Shown here: positions 35,032-44,407 of the stretch, piece by piece | Numbering within the stretch: the stretch's first letter is position 1 | Layout: the number at the start of each line of letters is the position of its first letter | Source: Oceanobacillus bengalensis | GTDB lineage: Bacteria > Bacillota > Bacilli > Bacillales > Amphibacillaceae | Direction: 5' to 3' | Assembly (NCBI RefSeq): GCF_003628445.1 | Contig: NZ_RBZO01000016.1 | Location: 1 to 64,000, forward strand | Length of the DNA: 64,000 bases | The notes under the pieces: generated by a model | Databases searched by the model: none | Told to the model about the DNA's origin: nothing | The model's input: the letters and a program-made list of their open reading frames with translations, nothing else | Program-made: the position numbers and the translations under genes

Positions 35032-36090
35032 TTATACGGAAACCATTTCTGATTGTACGTAATGATATAGTAGATTCTCTGTATGTTTCAAGGAATCTTC
35101 ATGTGTTCTTTCAAATGCATGGGATGAATCAATCCCAGGCCCAATTAAGCCATGAACAATATCATGCCCAGCACGAATGGCAGCAGATGCATCTGAACCA
35201 TAGTATGGATAGATATCAAGCTTAAAGCCAATATCATTTCCTTTCGCAAGCTGGACCAAGTTTTTACGTAATCCATAATGGTATGGACCGCTTCCATCTT
35301 TCACACAAATGGAAACCGTATACTCATCTGTGGACTGTCCGTCCCCCATTGCACCCATGTCAACTGCTAAATACTCAATCGTTTCGGGAGTAATATTTGA
35401 ATTTCCACCATAACCAATTTCTTCATTATTGGAAATCAAGAAGTTTGTTGTATATGGAAGGGTAATGTTTTCTTCTTTTAAACGTTTAATTAATTGCAAT
35501 AAAATAGCAACACTTGCTTTATCATCTAAATGACGAGATTTTATAAAACCATTATCTGTAATTTGAACACGTGGGTCAAAGGAAACAAAGTCACCAACTT
35601 CAATTCCGAGCGCACGTATGTCTTCTGCATTCTCCACTTTTGCATCAATACGCACTTCCATGTTCTGCTGATCGCGTTTTGCATCACCTGCATCTTTATA
35701 CACATGTACAGATGTTTGGTGCATCAAAATCGTACCAGTAATCGTCTTTCCGCTTGTCGTATGGATTTCACAGTATTCCCCTTCAATCGAGTTATAACGA
35801 AAACCACCGATTAAATCTAGGCGAAGACGACCATTACTTTTTACTTCCTTTACCATCGCGCCTAATGTATCCACATGGGCCGTTAACATCCGATGTTCAT
35901 CATTATTCTTACCAGGTAGCGTTGCGATTAACCCACCTTTACGGTTACGTTTGGTTTCCACATTTAATTCCTTCAAATAATCATCAACAAAAGTAATCAC
36001 CTTTTCTGTATTACCTGATGGACTAGGAATGGATACTAGTTCCTTAATCATCTCTTTTGTCGCATTCACATTTGGATATGTACTCATCAT
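35032..36090 (-). CDS. M42-family metallopeptidase (glutamyl aminopeptidase/endoglucanase-like)
   Basis: 352-residue cytoplasmic aminopeptidase. Dinuclear metal ligands are visible: TAHVDTLG (His, Asp), RHLDDKASV (bridging Asp), NNEEIGYGG (catalytic Glu pair), AVDMGAMG and SSHAFERTHEDS (C-terminal His). A PDZ-like insertion lies at about 70-165. The start is one of two adjacent ATG codons after GAGGAG; a longer frame has no ribosome site. Usual role is peptide turnover. Confidence 0.9.
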   Translation of the reverse strand: MMSTYPNVNATKEMIKELVSIPSPSGNTEKVITFVDDYLKELNVETKRNRKGGLIATLPGKNNDEHRMLTAHVDTLGAMVKEVKSNGRLRLDLIGGFRYNSIEGEYCEIHTTSGKTITGTILMHQTSVHVYKDAGDAKRDQQNMEVRIDAKVENAEDIRALGIEVGDFVSFDPRVQITDNGFIKSRHLDDKASVAILLQLIKRLKEENITLPYTTNFLISNNEEIGYGGNSNITPETIEYLAVDMGAMGDGQSTDEYTVSICVKDGSGPYHYGLRKNLVQLAKGNDIGFKLDIYPYYGSDASAAIRAGHDIVHGLIGPGIDSSHAFERTHEDSLKHTENLLYHYVQSEMVSV

Positions 36091-36163
36091 GTAAACTCCT
36101 CTCAAACTTTTCTTTCTTTTTATTTTATCTCTAATAAACGAGTGTAACAACTTTGCCGTTTCT

Positions 36164-36736
36164 TCACTCTTTTTTCGACTGCTGTCCTTCCTCCATTTGG
36201 TCTACAATTTTTTCAGCAGCTCTTCGGTATACGTTACTCATATGTGTGAAGGATGCCACCATTAACAACTGTTTCTTGTACAACATGTCTTCCTCATCGC
36301 TTGATACTTCTTCTGCTACTTCTGCATTAATTTGCAAGCTTTGCTCCTTAAAACGATTAACATTATTCTCACTTATATTCTCATAACTTTTATACAAGCC
36401 TTCTAAATCAAATGTATCATTATTTGCTATATCTAGTACTTTCTTTATGTCATTTATTGATAGTGCGCTCTTCATTTGATAGACCATGCTAATTAGCATG
36501 ATGTGTTCTTTCGTATATTTTTTATTCTTTACTGGGAAAAACAACTTTCCTTTCGCATAATTATTGATCATCGTTTTCGTTAAAATTTTTTCCTCTTCAT
36601 TACGCTTCGTATCCGCATATTTCCTTTCAAATAACTGTATGACTTGATCCATATATAAATCCAATTCTGGAATATCATCTATCGTTAAATACGAATCTAA
36701 ATGAAGACTCTCTATTAATTCATGTATGTTTTCCAT
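36164..36736 (-). CDS. DUF1836-family protein
   Basis: 190-residue cytoplasmic protein. The N-terminal and middle part (DIPELDLYMDQVIQLFE, then KTMINNYAKGKLFFPVKNKKYTKEHI-type segment) matches DUF1836, a MerR-like helix-turn-helix found in Firmicutes. The C-terminus is helical and charged. The start is the ATG of MENIHEL after GGAG; a longer frame adds a lysine-rich stretch with no ribosome site. Probably a DNA-binding regulator; targets unknown. Confidence 0.75.
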   Translation of the reverse strand: MENIHELIESLHLDSYLTIDDIPELDLYMDQVIQLFERKYADTKRNEEEKILTKTMINNYAKGKLFFPVKNKKYTKEHIMLISMVYQMKSALSINDIKKVLDIANNDTFDLEGLYKSYENISENNVNRFKEQSLQINAEVAEEVSSDEEDMLYKKQLLMVASFTHMSNVYRRAAEKIVDQMEEGQQSKKE

Positions 36737-36863
36737 TTTCTTAACTCCATTTTTTTCTTTTATTATACGTAAACGAAAGTTCAAAGTAAACCTTGACTAG
36801 ATGGTGATATACATATATGATGTTTATATAGTTTTCAAAACTACATAACAAAGTGAAGGGTTG

Positions 36864-37520
36864 ATGACATTGAATACACATATCCGAGAACCGATTAATA
36901 CATGGACACATCTAATAGGAGCTGTTTTAGCACTATTTGGCCTGATTGCACTAATTGTAAAAGCTGCAACGACAACGAATTCCGCTTTAGTTATAACTGC
37001 TGTCATCATTTTCGGAATTAGCATGATTCTACTATACTCCTCATCAGCAACATATCATATGGTCATTGCAAAGGACCGTGTCATCGCATTTTTACGAAAA
37101 ATCGACCATTCGATGATATTTGTTTTGATTGCAGGAACATACACGCCTTTTTGTTTAATTACGTTAAAAGGTACAACCTTGGGATGGGTATTATTTTTTG
37201 TGGTAAACGGACTAGCTTTACTTGGCGTGACTTTCAAATTAACTTGGTTTAACGCACCACGATGGTTATCTACTGCCATCTACATTGGGCTAGGCTGGCT
37301 TATCATTTTCTTCAGCGGTGAATTAGCACCAGCATTAGGTGTAGGTGGAATGACATTTTTAATCTTAGGTGGAGCTGCATATACTTTAGGTGGAATCATT
37401 TATGGTTTCAAGCCGAAGTTCCTTCAATTTAGAAACTGGGGCTTCCATGAGATTTTTCATATTTTTATTTTGTTCGGAAGCTTGTTTCACTTTATTTGTA
37501 TTTATGTTTATGTGCTATAA
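36864..37520 (+). CDS. Hemolysin III/PAQR-family membrane protein
   Basis: 218-residue seven-helix protein with the PAQR features EPINTWTHLIGA (N-terminal His), SSSATYHM, KIDHSMIFVLIAGTYTPF and the C-terminal GFHEIFHIFILFGSLFHF, whose His, Ser and Asp residues form the predicted metal site. The family is annotated as hemolysin III, though a lipid-modifying or sensing role is more likely. Start uncertain: TTG 36861, ATG 36864 and TTG 36870 all follow GAAGGG. Confidence 0.9.
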   Translation: MTLNTHIREPINTWTHLIGAVLALFGLIALIVKAATTTNSALVITAVIIFGISMILLYSSSATYHMVIAKDRVIAFLRKIDHSMIFVLIAGTYTPFCLITLKGTTLGWVLFFVVNGLALLGVTFKLTWFNAPRWLSTAIYIGLGWLIIFFSGELAPALGVGGMTFLILGGAAYTLGGIIYGFKPKFLQFRNWGFHEIFHIFILFGSLFHFICIYVYVL

Positions 37521-37608
37521 AAAACGCACCATTATGATCTAGTTTTTAATAGATAGATTGATTCTATCAATAGTGAGGTAACTCCTAATTTAAAAATCGT
37601 TACTTTTT

Positions 37609-38085
37609 CTACTGTTTAGCTAGCTTCTTATAATAAACAAGGGTAGTATTATCATTTATTTTTTTAGTAACCCCTGTTTGGCTGTATCCCATTTTTTCGT
37701 ATAAATAACAATTCCTTTTTTCTTCTAATATAGTGGCTAACTCCCAACTAGTTGCTTGAGGAAACATTTCTTCGAGCAACTTCATAGCATTTTGAGCAAT
37801 CCCTTTACCTTGGTAATTAAGATCAATAAACATTGGGCTTATCCAAAATTGTTCATCCTTTTCCCCAAAAATACAGATAGCACCTACAAGTGTACGATCC
37901 ACAATTATTTTATAAAATCCACCACTAGGATGATTGATTCTCGTAATCACCCTCTCAATACTTTCATTTACTGGATTAGTATCGTAATCCTTATATTTCT
38001 CCAACAATGGCTGAAAAGCATTGAGCTGCATATCAAAAATTGACTTTGCATCATTACTTGTTGCTTTTTCTAACTTCATTTCCAA
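37609..38085 (-). CDS. GNAT-family N-acetyltransferase
   Basis: 158-residue acetyltransferase with the acetyl-CoA loop DLNYQGKGIAQNAMKLLEE (about residues 90-108) and a C-terminal CYLYEKMGYSQTG motif. Substrate unknown. It starts at TTG six bases after GAGGGGG; the ATG two codons later is an alternative. Confidence 0.85.
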   Translation of the reverse strand: MEMKLEKATSNDAKSIFDMQLNAFQPLLEKYKDYDTNPVNESIERVITRINHPSGGFYKIIVDRTLVGAICIFGEKDEQFWISPMFIDLNYQGKGIAQNAMKLLEEMFPQATSWELATILEEKRNCYLYEKMGYSQTGVTKKINDNTTLVYYKKLAKQ

Positions 38086-38202
38086 TAAAATCCCCCTCCA
38101 TTTAAGAAGCCTTGCTCTGCATTAAGGGTGCCACTCCTTCTTTAGATTGATAAGATTCAATCATAACAAACTTATTTTTTCATCTGCTACGACACCCATA
38201 AG

Positions 38203-38667
38203 TTACAAGGTCATCCCCTTTTTCTTAGCATCTGCATCTAAACCTGCTCCAATTGCTACACCAATTCCCATTCCGAGTGGTAATCCTAATCCAATATTAT
38301 CAAATATAAGTAATCCAAATACGATGCCTAAACTCGTGCCAATAGACATATATATACTCAGATAATACCCACTTGTTACTAACTTGTGTTGTTTCTGTAA
38401 ATGAGAACTAATGTTATCTATTTTTTGTTTATGATGTTTAACATCATTTTCTATAAGTTCATCTACCTTATCTACAAGTTGTATGATATGGTTTTCTAAG
38501 TCAATAAAGTGTTGAAAACATTCTTCACATTCGGATGAAAAAGAACCCAACTTTTGAATGATTCGATTACACTTTCCTAATTCAAGTTTTCTAGCATCTT
38601 TCTCATCAACCGTATTTCTAAATTCCTCAAGAATCGTTTTTAGTTTTTCAACTCGTTGACTTTCCAC
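38203..38667 (-). CDS. Hypothetical membrane protein with glycine-zipper hairpin
   Basis: 154 residues: a helical, charged N-terminal two-thirds (with CEECF and heptad-like repeats) followed by two hydrophobic segments, the second glycine-rich (GLGLPLGMGIGVAIGAGLDADAKKKG), resembling a glycine-zipper. GGAGG upstream of the ATG. Not recognised; a small 27-residue membrane ORF lies just upstream on the same strand. Confidence 0.65.
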   Translation of the reverse strand: MESQRVEKLKTILEEFRNTVDEKDARKLELGKCNRIIQKLGSFSSECEECFQHFIDLENHIIQLVDKVDELIENDVKHHKQKIDNISSHLQKQHKLVTSGYYLSIYMSIGTSLGIVFGLLIFDNIGLGLPLGMGIGVAIGAGLDADAKKKGMTL

Positions 38668-38724
38668 AGCTCGGCCTCCTCCATTATTACTCCCAGGATG
38701 TAGATACCATAAACACTCATCATT

Positions 38725-38808
38725 TTATTTCTTTTTCTTATGATAGTAACTGCCACCTAAGACAACTAAAAAAATCACAAAAATGGCTACGATTATACTA
38801 ATATCCAT
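38725..38808 (-). CDS. 27-residue single-span membrane peptide
   Basis: GGGGGTG lies 5 bases before an ATG that opens a 27-codon frame: MDIS, about 17 hydrophobic residues, then GGSYYHKKKK. This is a typical small membrane protein with positive-inside C-terminus. It has the same orientation as the 38203-38667 gene and may share its transcript. Function unknown. Confidence 0.6.
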   Translation of the reverse strand: MDISIIVAIFVIFLVVLGGSYYHKKKK

Positions 38809-39165
38809 CCGTTCACCCCCGATAAAGTTAATAATGATTACGTTACAAAAATAAAAACAAGGTTTCCACTTTCTTATTTTCCACTATTCTGGAAATTGGA
38901 TCAGTTGAAGAAGTCTTGTTTATTCTCTCTTTTATCGGTTTTTGTGATTGCTGTTCTTAAGATAAAGTTATAAGTCTCTTTCTCTGATTATTTTAACATA
39001 GTATCCAATCACCATTATATATATTTTCAGAATATTATATTCCGCATTTAAGTTCGTTCTTTATTTCTCATTAACGGCATTATTTATCTAGATATTTCGT
39101 TAGGTACCAAGGCAGGGAATGATTGGTTAAATATCGAATTATACAGTGAAGGGGGCGTTACTATT
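38809..39165. other. Intergenic stretch without recognised features
   Basis: AT-rich, 357 bases, no convincing ORF. AATAATGATTACG near 38830 weakly resembles a metalloregulator half-site but lacks its partner. The promoter of the metalloprotease gene should lie in the right part. Confidence 0.5.
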
Positions 39166-40014
39166 TTGCGAATTGTAGATACATATCCATCTTTTCCGAT
39201 AAATCCTACGATAGAAAGCTTACGAAACTATTATCATCAGTACCCAGAAATCTTTGATTATTATTTCTCCAGACATTGTACAGATAATAATGAACGATTA
39301 GCTAAAGCCATTGATAAATATAGCATGGACAAACATTCAATTAAAATCGTATATAATCAAATTGGTAGTCTAATCAAAAATGTTGTTCAAATTTATGAAA
39401 AAAAATATCAACTATCCTTCCCAGTCGATATTAATCTTATTGTCGGAGCTTATGGGTCCAATGCCTATACAAATCGAAAATTCATACCCGATATAACGTT
39501 TGCTATGGAAAGGTTAACCCATGAGAAGGATCCCCTGCAGGTCATTATTGCCCATGAATTTGGCCATGTCGCACATAACATTATTTCGGATCAACACAAT
39601 ATTGACTGGACAACAATGCAATGGGAACATCCTTATGTTTGGTTATTACAAGAAGGGGCAGCTACCCATTTCTCTAGACAGATATTACCTGGTTTGCATC
39701 CATCTATCTACTTTTCTTATAAAAGTGACGGATCTAGATGGCTAGAGTTTGCTCGAAAACATCATACTGAATTAATTACTAGATTTTGGCATGACGTAAT
39801 GAAAGAGAAAACAAGTAATGAAATATTCAAAGAGTGGTTTTCTATTAATGGTGGGAAAACTTTTGGTTACACCAGACTAGCCTACTATATAGCAGATTGT
39901 ATGTTTCAGGACTTTGTAACACAAGAAGGAGAAATAAGTACGCTCCTTTTGTGGAAAGACAAAACCTACTATCAAAAAGTGAATAATTGGTTTAATCAAA
40001 TGATTAAAAGGTAA
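39166..40014 (+). CDS. Predicted zinc metalloprotease with HEFGH motif
   Basis: 282-residue cytoplasmic protein (no signal peptide seen) with IIAHEFGHVAHN (about residue 130), the HExxH zinc motif, and EGAATHF about 36 residues later, which could supply the third ligand (gluzincin-like E). Family resembles DUF2268-type putative Zn-dependent proteases. It starts at TTG eight bases after AAGGGGGCG. Stands alone with a hairpin downstream. Confidence 0.7.
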   Translation: MRIVDTYPSFPINPTIESLRNYYHQYPEIFDYYFSRHCTDNNERLAKAIDKYSMDKHSIKIVYNQIGSLIKNVVQIYEKKYQLSFPVDINLIVGAYGSNAYTNRKFIPDITFAMERLTHEKDPLQVIIAHEFGHVAHNIISDQHNIDWTTMQWEHPYVWLLQEGAATHFSRQILPGLHPSIYFSYKSDGSRWLEFARKHHTELITRFWHDVMKEKTSNEIFKEWFSINGGKTFGYTRLAYYIADCMFQDFVTQEGEISTLLLWKDKTYYQKVNNWFNQMIKR

Positions 40015-40054
40015 ATCTCTAGCTAGGAGACTTACCTTTCAAGGCAATGCCTCT

Positions 40055-40080
40055 ACCTCAAGGATAATTAACTTTGAGGT
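40055..40080 (+). terminator. Hairpin after the metalloprotease gene
   Basis: ACCTCAA pairs with TTGAGGT around GGATAATTAAC; the downstream sequence is only moderately T-rich. Confidence 0.45.
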
Positions 40081-40196
40081 CCTTGGTATTATTAATTAAT
40101 CATAGTCATTCGGTCACCATATTCAAATAAAAACAAACGTATATTTTCTACACACTCCCAAATAATAAGGGAAATACCAAATTTTAGGAGGACTCC

Positions 40197-40673
40197 ATGA
40201 AAAGAATTTTCATCTTAATATGCATAGCTCTGCCTTTTCTAACTGGATTTGAAGGAGCAGAGAACCTTGAAGTTTTGGACATAGAGTTAACGATTATTAA
40301 GTCAGAAGGTAGCCTGCGCTATGACTTCTTACTGGAAAACACAGGTGATAAACCCATTGAGAGCGACTTCGATTATCCAGGACAACATCCATTCGGAATC
40401 GAGTTTGTTGTCAGGCCAAATGATGAATTAGCTACATTAATGGAAATGGAACCAAATACAAAATACAAGAAAATGCAACCGATGGGTAGCGGCTCAAGAG
40501 GCTATTTTGAACCTGGTGAAGAGGCTCCATTTCATGTTTCGTATAAAATAAAGGACGATGTTAATTTTGAACAAGTAAAAAAGCAAGCACTAAATAGCAC
40601 ACTACTTATATTAGATGGTGTTACTGTCTCTGCTGAGTACCCATTAGATGAATACAAGGACATGTTGAAATAG
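40197..40673 (+). CDS. Secreted protein of unknown function
   Basis: 158 residues with an N-terminal signal (MKRIFILICIALPFLTGFEG) and no lipobox cysteine. The mature part is a predicted beta-sandwich (RYDFLLENTGDKPIESDF, EPGEEAPFHVSYKI), similar in style to the BsuPI/intracellular-proteinase-inhibitor folds, but I cannot assign it firmly. AGGAGG precedes the ATG; terminator downstream. Confidence 0.65.
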   Translation: MKRIFILICIALPFLTGFEGAENLEVLDIELTIIKSEGSLRYDFLLENTGDKPIESDFDYPGQHPFGIEFVVRPNDELATLMEMEPNTKYKKMQPMGSGSRGYFEPGEEAPFHVSYKIKDDVNFEQVKKQALNSTLLILDGVTVSAEYPLDEYKDMLK

Positions 40674-40691
40674 TGTGTATCTCATTCAAAA

Positions 40692-40724
40692 GCAAACTTC
40701 TTTCGCTATATGAAAGAAGTTTGT
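40692..40724. terminator. Terminator between secreted-protein and coiled-coil genes
   Basis: CAAACTTCTTTC pairs perfectly with GAAAGAAGTTTG around GCTATAT, followed by TTTTTA. Genes on both sides are convergent. Confidence 0.85.
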
Positions 40725-40734
40725 TTTTACATTT

Positions 40735-41781
40735 TCAATAATCTTCAATCAATCGTGTTCTTTCTTCGATAATCAATGTATGTTCATTCTCTTTCTCTTC
40801 TTTTTCTTCCTCTAATTCTCTTAAAATAGCGGTAACTGTGGATTTTTGACTCTTAATATTTTCAAGAGATTCAGAAATCCTTTCTTGAACCATCCAGTCT
40901 ACAATAAATCCGTCGAAGAAAAAGTCAGCAAATTTTAAGAGTCCAGAAATATCAATTTGTAGTTGTGCCGTTTGATCAATATCTAATAACTCTTTTTGAA
41001 AATGACGCATTCTGCCCTGAGCAACATGAATATGTTCTGTAGCTTTATCGATGTAATCATGTTTTACTGCCGAAGACAATGCTCCTCCACCAAATAAGTC
41101 AAATGTTCCCCATGATTCTGCTTCATCTAAAGATGCTATGGCCTGGTTCAATGCATCGATAACTGTATTTCCTGCTTCCAGTGCTTCTTCTAGCTCCTCA
41201 ACATAAGCTCCTGTGTCCCCTTCTTTTTCACTCAGTTCATATAATTTTTCACGAAAAGCAGCATTATTCCCTTGTAACTTTTCCGTTTTTAATGTAATCA
41301 ACGCTTGGTATTCCTCTTCAACACCAGATACCGATTCTAATCTATCTATTAATGTAACGATAGATTCCTCAATTTCCAGCTTCGTTTTCCTCGCTTCTTC
41401 TAGCTGTAATTGCACAGCCACGACTTCTTGTTTTTCTATTTCGATTTTCTCATACTTTTTACCAATTAGAGTCTGGATTAGATTGGTTATCCCGATCCCT
41501 TCTAACTTCTTCACGTCTTTTTCCTCAGATTTTAGTTTTACCGTCAAGTTTGTTATTTCCTGCTCTATTCCTATTAGCTCATCTTGATAATCTTCTAACT
41601 GCACTTCCCACTTGTGCTTCTTTCTTCGTTTCCCTTTTATAAAAACCATCTTTTCATTTAATGTATCTAACAATTGCTCCACCCCTTTATTATACGTACG
41701 AATGAGGAGGATACTTTGTTTCAATTTAAAAAGATGCCTCCCTAAATATAGGAAAGCACCTAACTGAAAGAGCTTATGCAT
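40735..41781 (-). CDS. Long coiled-coil protein of unknown function
   Basis: 348 residues, mostly charged heptad repeats in two blocks (about 45-180 and 300-345) with a glycine-containing break (WGTFDLFGGGALSSAVKHDYIDKATEHI, about 222-250). A hydrophobic N-terminal stretch may be membrane-associated. Its start overlaps the end of the FMN reductase gene by 8 bases with only a weak ribosome site, so translation may be coupled. An internal start near MVFIKGKRR is possible. Family not recognised. Confidence 0.6.
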   Translation of the reverse strand: MHKLFQLGAFLYLGRHLFKLKQSILLIRTYNKGVEQLLDTLNEKMVFIKGKRRKKHKWEVQLEDYQDELIGIEQEITNLTVKLKSEEKDVKKLEGIGITNLIQTLIGKKYEKIEIEKQEVVAVQLQLEEARKTKLEIEESIVTLIDRLESVSGVEEEYQALITLKTEKLQGNNAAFREKLYELSEKEGDTGAYVEELEEALEAGNTVIDALNQAIASLDEAESWGTFDLFGGGALSSAVKHDYIDKATEHIHVAQGRMRHFQKELLDIDQTAQLQIDISGLLKFADFFFDGFIVDWMVQERISESLENIKSQKSTVTAILRELEEEKEEKENEHTLIIEERTRLIEDY

Positions 41782-42325
41782 TATGTCTCTTGATTAAATC
41801 AACAAACGTATCAACGAAGGATTGTAAAAATTGAACGGTTCCTTCATTTGTGATTTTGCCGCCATCCAATAATTCTGCTGAGTTGCCAATATATGCTTCT
41901 GGTTGCTGAACAACTGGCATATTTAGAAAAGTAAGTACCTGACGTAAATGATGATTTGCACCAAATCCGCTAATCGCACCTGGAGATTGGCTGATGATTG
42001 CTGCAGGCTTACCATTCCATACACTTTCCCCATAAGGACGGGACCCTACATCCAATGCATTCTTCAGTACGCCAGGTATAGAACGATTATATTCAGGTGT
42101 TACAAATAAAAATGCGTCTAGCCCCTTAACTGTGTTACGGAATGTTGTGTATTCAGCAGGAGTTCCCAGATCACCTTCGAAATCCTGATTAAATAAGGGA
42201 AGATTTCCAATTTCAACAAACTCTGTTTCATATCCACTAGGGAATAAGCCAGCCACATTATCTGCAATTTGTTTAGAGAATGCCTCTTTACGTAAACTAC
42301 CAACTACAATACCAACTTTTGTCAT
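41774..42325 (-). CDS. NADPH-dependent FMN reductase
   Basis: 183-residue flavodoxin-like enzyme with the FMN phosphate loop GSLRKEAFSKQIADN at the N-terminus and the FLFVTPEYNRSIPGVLKNALD motif (about residues 72-92), then SQSPGAISGFGA. These are hallmarks of the quinone/azo/chromate reductase branch (YhdA/ChrR-like). It may contribute to quinone detoxification along with the nearby mhq-like genes. Confidence 0.88.
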   Translation of the reverse strand: MTKVGIVVGSLRKEAFSKQIADNVAGLFPSGYETEFVEIGNLPLFNQDFEGDLGTPAEYTTFRNTVKGLDAFLFVTPEYNRSIPGVLKNALDVGSRPYGESVWNGKPAAIISQSPGAISGFGANHHLRQVLTFLNMPVVQQPEAYIGNSAELLDGGKITNEGTVQFLQSFVDTFVDLIKRHNA

Positions 42326-42516
42326 TTAAACTCACCATCCTAGGTTTTATTTGAACAAACTTCAGTGGTATTTTTCTACTAATTTATTTTTATATACTAC
42401 AATTATTTTGTGAGAAAAAGTTTTTTTTGCTGTCATTGTTCGAATCCGACAAGATATTTTTTAAACTACTTCACATTAAACTTCTCCCTCCATTCCATTA
42501 TACATGGGAATTGACG

Positions 42517-42680
42517 TTAACTTGATGACCATTCATTTATCATTTTTTGAGCTTCCTTTACATGTAGTATCCGAACAGATTGGTGTAGAAAGCTCCGAAT
42601 CTCTTCTGGATTAAACACTTCGATAAAAATAGTACGTACAGGTAACAAGAAATGGATTTTAGTGTGGTTACTGCAATTCT
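42517..42680 (-). pseudogene. Possible remnant of a gene C-terminus
   Basis: One minus-strand frame without a start codon reads like protein: VRTIFIEVFNPEEIRSF, then HVKEAQKMINEW and a stop at 42517. No ribosome site or start fits. It may be the tail of a decayed gene. The rest of the 42326-42751 gap shows nothing else except the terminator at 42708-42741. Confidence 0.3.
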
Positions 42681-42707
42681 GATTACTTCATATTTTCTAG
42701 TAGAAAA

Positions 42708-42741
42708 CTCGCTATTAACTTGCCTCCAAGTTAATAGCGAG
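42708..42741 (-). terminator. Strong terminator of the mhq-like cluster
   Basis: A perfect 15-bp stem, CTCGCTATTAACTTG with CAAGTTAATAGCGAG, around a 4-base loop and followed on the minus strand by TTTTCT, 11 bases past the hydrolase stop codon. Confidence 0.9.
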
Positions 42742-42751
42742 AATTTTCGTT

Positions 42752-43354
42752 TTATATATTCTGATACCATTTACCAGCTGCTTCTACTTCGCTAAACGTC
42801 AACTGATGACCTCTGTTTTCCCAATGAAGTTCTACACTTGCACCTGCATCTCCCAACAAGGATTTTAGTTCTTCTGATTCCTGAGCAGGGCAAATTGGAT
42901 CATTCGTACCTGCTGCAATAAATACATTTTTATCTGATAAATTGGGTAATTGAATCCCTCTTCTTGGAACCATTGGATGATGCAATATCGCTCCTTTTAA
43001 TGCATCCTGATAATGGAATAGCAGGCTTGCTGCGATATTTGCACCATTTGAATATCCGATCGCAATAATATTGTTACGGTCAAATTCATACTTTTCCGCA
43101 GCTTCATCTAGAAATTCATGTAATTCCTTTGTACGGAAAACTAAATCTTCTTCATCAAAAACACCTTCTGCGAGTCTCTTGAAAAAGCGTGGCATTCCAT
43201 TCTCTAGAACATTTCCCCTCACACTTAATACGTTTGCATCTGGATCGACTTTATCCGCAAGTGGTAGCAGGTCTTGCTCCGTGCCTCCAGTTCCGTGTAA
43301 TAATAGTAATGTTGGTTTCGATGGATTATTACCTTTTCTGAAAATATGCTTCAT
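42752..43354 (-). CDS. mhqD: Alpha/beta-hydrolase (carboxylesterase/MhqD-like)
   Basis: 200-residue serine hydrolase: oxyanion region LLLHGTGGTEQDLL, nucleophile elbow AIGYSNGANIAAS (serine about residue 101), then an acid residue in GTNDPICP and histidine in NRGHQLTF complete the triad. Length and position next to ring-cleaving dioxygenases match MhqD of the methylhydroquinone-induced genes of Bacillus subtilis. Last gene of the cluster. Confidence 0.85.
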   Translation of the reverse strand: MKHIFRKGNNPSKPTLLLLHGTGGTEQDLLPLADKVDPDANVLSVRGNVLENGMPRFFKRLAEGVFDEEDLVFRTKELHEFLDEAAEKYEFDRNNIIAIGYSNGANIAASLLFHYQDALKGAILHHPMVPRRGIQLPNLSDKNVFIAAGTNDPICPAQESEELKSLLGDAGASVELHWENRGHQLTFSEVEAAGKWYQNI

Positions 43355-43387
43355 TGATTATTCCCCTTTTCTTGTTTTATTTCGTTC

Positions 43388-44374
43388 TTACGCTTCATAT
43401 TCCTTTTCAATTTCCTTTGTACTTCTTACTGTTTCAATCGGACGAACTAATTTTTCTATTTCTTCACGTTTAGGCTCTAAGAATGGAGGTAAAGATAACT
43501 TCTCCCCAAGCGTTTCATACGATTCATCTCCCATAAAACCAGGTCCATCTGTCGCAAATTCAAATAAAATTTGTGGTGCAACTCTTGCGTATAATGACTC
43601 AAAGAAGTGACGATCCACATAACCAGATGTAGGGAATCCAAAACTACTCATTCTTTCAATCCACTCTTCTAAGACAGCACGGTCCTCTACACGGAATGCT
43701 GCGTGATGCACGGTACCATATCCTTGACGTGCTGGAGGTAAAACTACATTTTTCTCCACATATATTTGTGCACCATTTCCACCTTCACCAACTTCAAACA
43801 AATGCAGTGAACCATCCTGTGCGATTTCTTTAAATAGAAGTACTTTTTCTAATACTTCTTTAAAATAATCAAATTCTTTAATACGAACATGAATTGGTCC
43901 GAGTCCTGTTATTGCATATTCTAAAGGGATTGGCCCTTTTTGCCATGGTGTACCTGAAGCAACACCTTTATTATTTTCATCAGAAATCAATTGATATTGT
44001 TGGTCATCGAAATCAACGAATGATAGTGTCTTCACACCAAATGTTTCTTTAATACCTGTATGCTTCACTTCTACACGATCGAAGCGTTTTACCCAGTAGT
44101 CTAATGCTGCGTCGGTCGGTACACGGAAAGATGTTTTAAAAATTTCATTTGTTCCATGCTCACCCTTAGGAATTCCAGGGAAATCGAAGAACGTCATATC
44201 TGTTCCCGCACTCCCCTTATCGTCTGCGAAAAACAGGTGATACGTTTGAATATCGTCCTGGTTAACTGTCTTCTTCACTAAACGCATTCCTAAAACATAA
44301 GTAAAAAATTCATAGTTCTTTTCTGCGCTACTTGTAATTGCTGTAACATGGTGCATTCCTTTTAGGTGATTCAT
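43388..44374 (-). CDS. mhqO: Ring-cleaving dioxygenase MhqO-like
   Basis: 328-residue protein of the vicinal oxygen chelate fold, with two glyoxalase/extradiol modules (about 1-140 and 150-300). Metal-ligand candidates are in MHHVTAIT, the GTVHHAAF segment and the C-terminal LFEFATDGPGF glutamate. The family opens hydroquinone/catechol rings. The start is the ATG of MNHLKG, eight bases after GGAGG; a TTG five codons earlier is less likely. Confidence 0.88.
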   Translation of the reverse strand: MNHLKGMHHVTAITSSAEKNYEFFTYVLGMRLVKKTVNQDDIQTYHLFFADDKGSAGTDMTFFDFPGIPKGEHGTNEIFKTSFRVPTDAALDYWVKRFDRVEVKHTGIKETFGVKTLSFVDFDDQQYQLISDENNKGVASGTPWQKGPIPLEYAITGLGPIHVRIKEFDYFKEVLEKVLLFKEIAQDGSLHLFEVGEGGNGAQIYVEKNVVLPPARQGYGTVHHAAFRVEDRAVLEEWIERMSSFGFPTSGYVDRHFFESLYARVAPQILFEFATDGPGFMGDESYETLGEKLSLPPFLEPKREEIEKLVRPIETVRSTKEIEKEYEA

Positions 44375-44407
44375 TTTAAATTCCTCCAAAAAATTTATTT
44401 TTTAGTA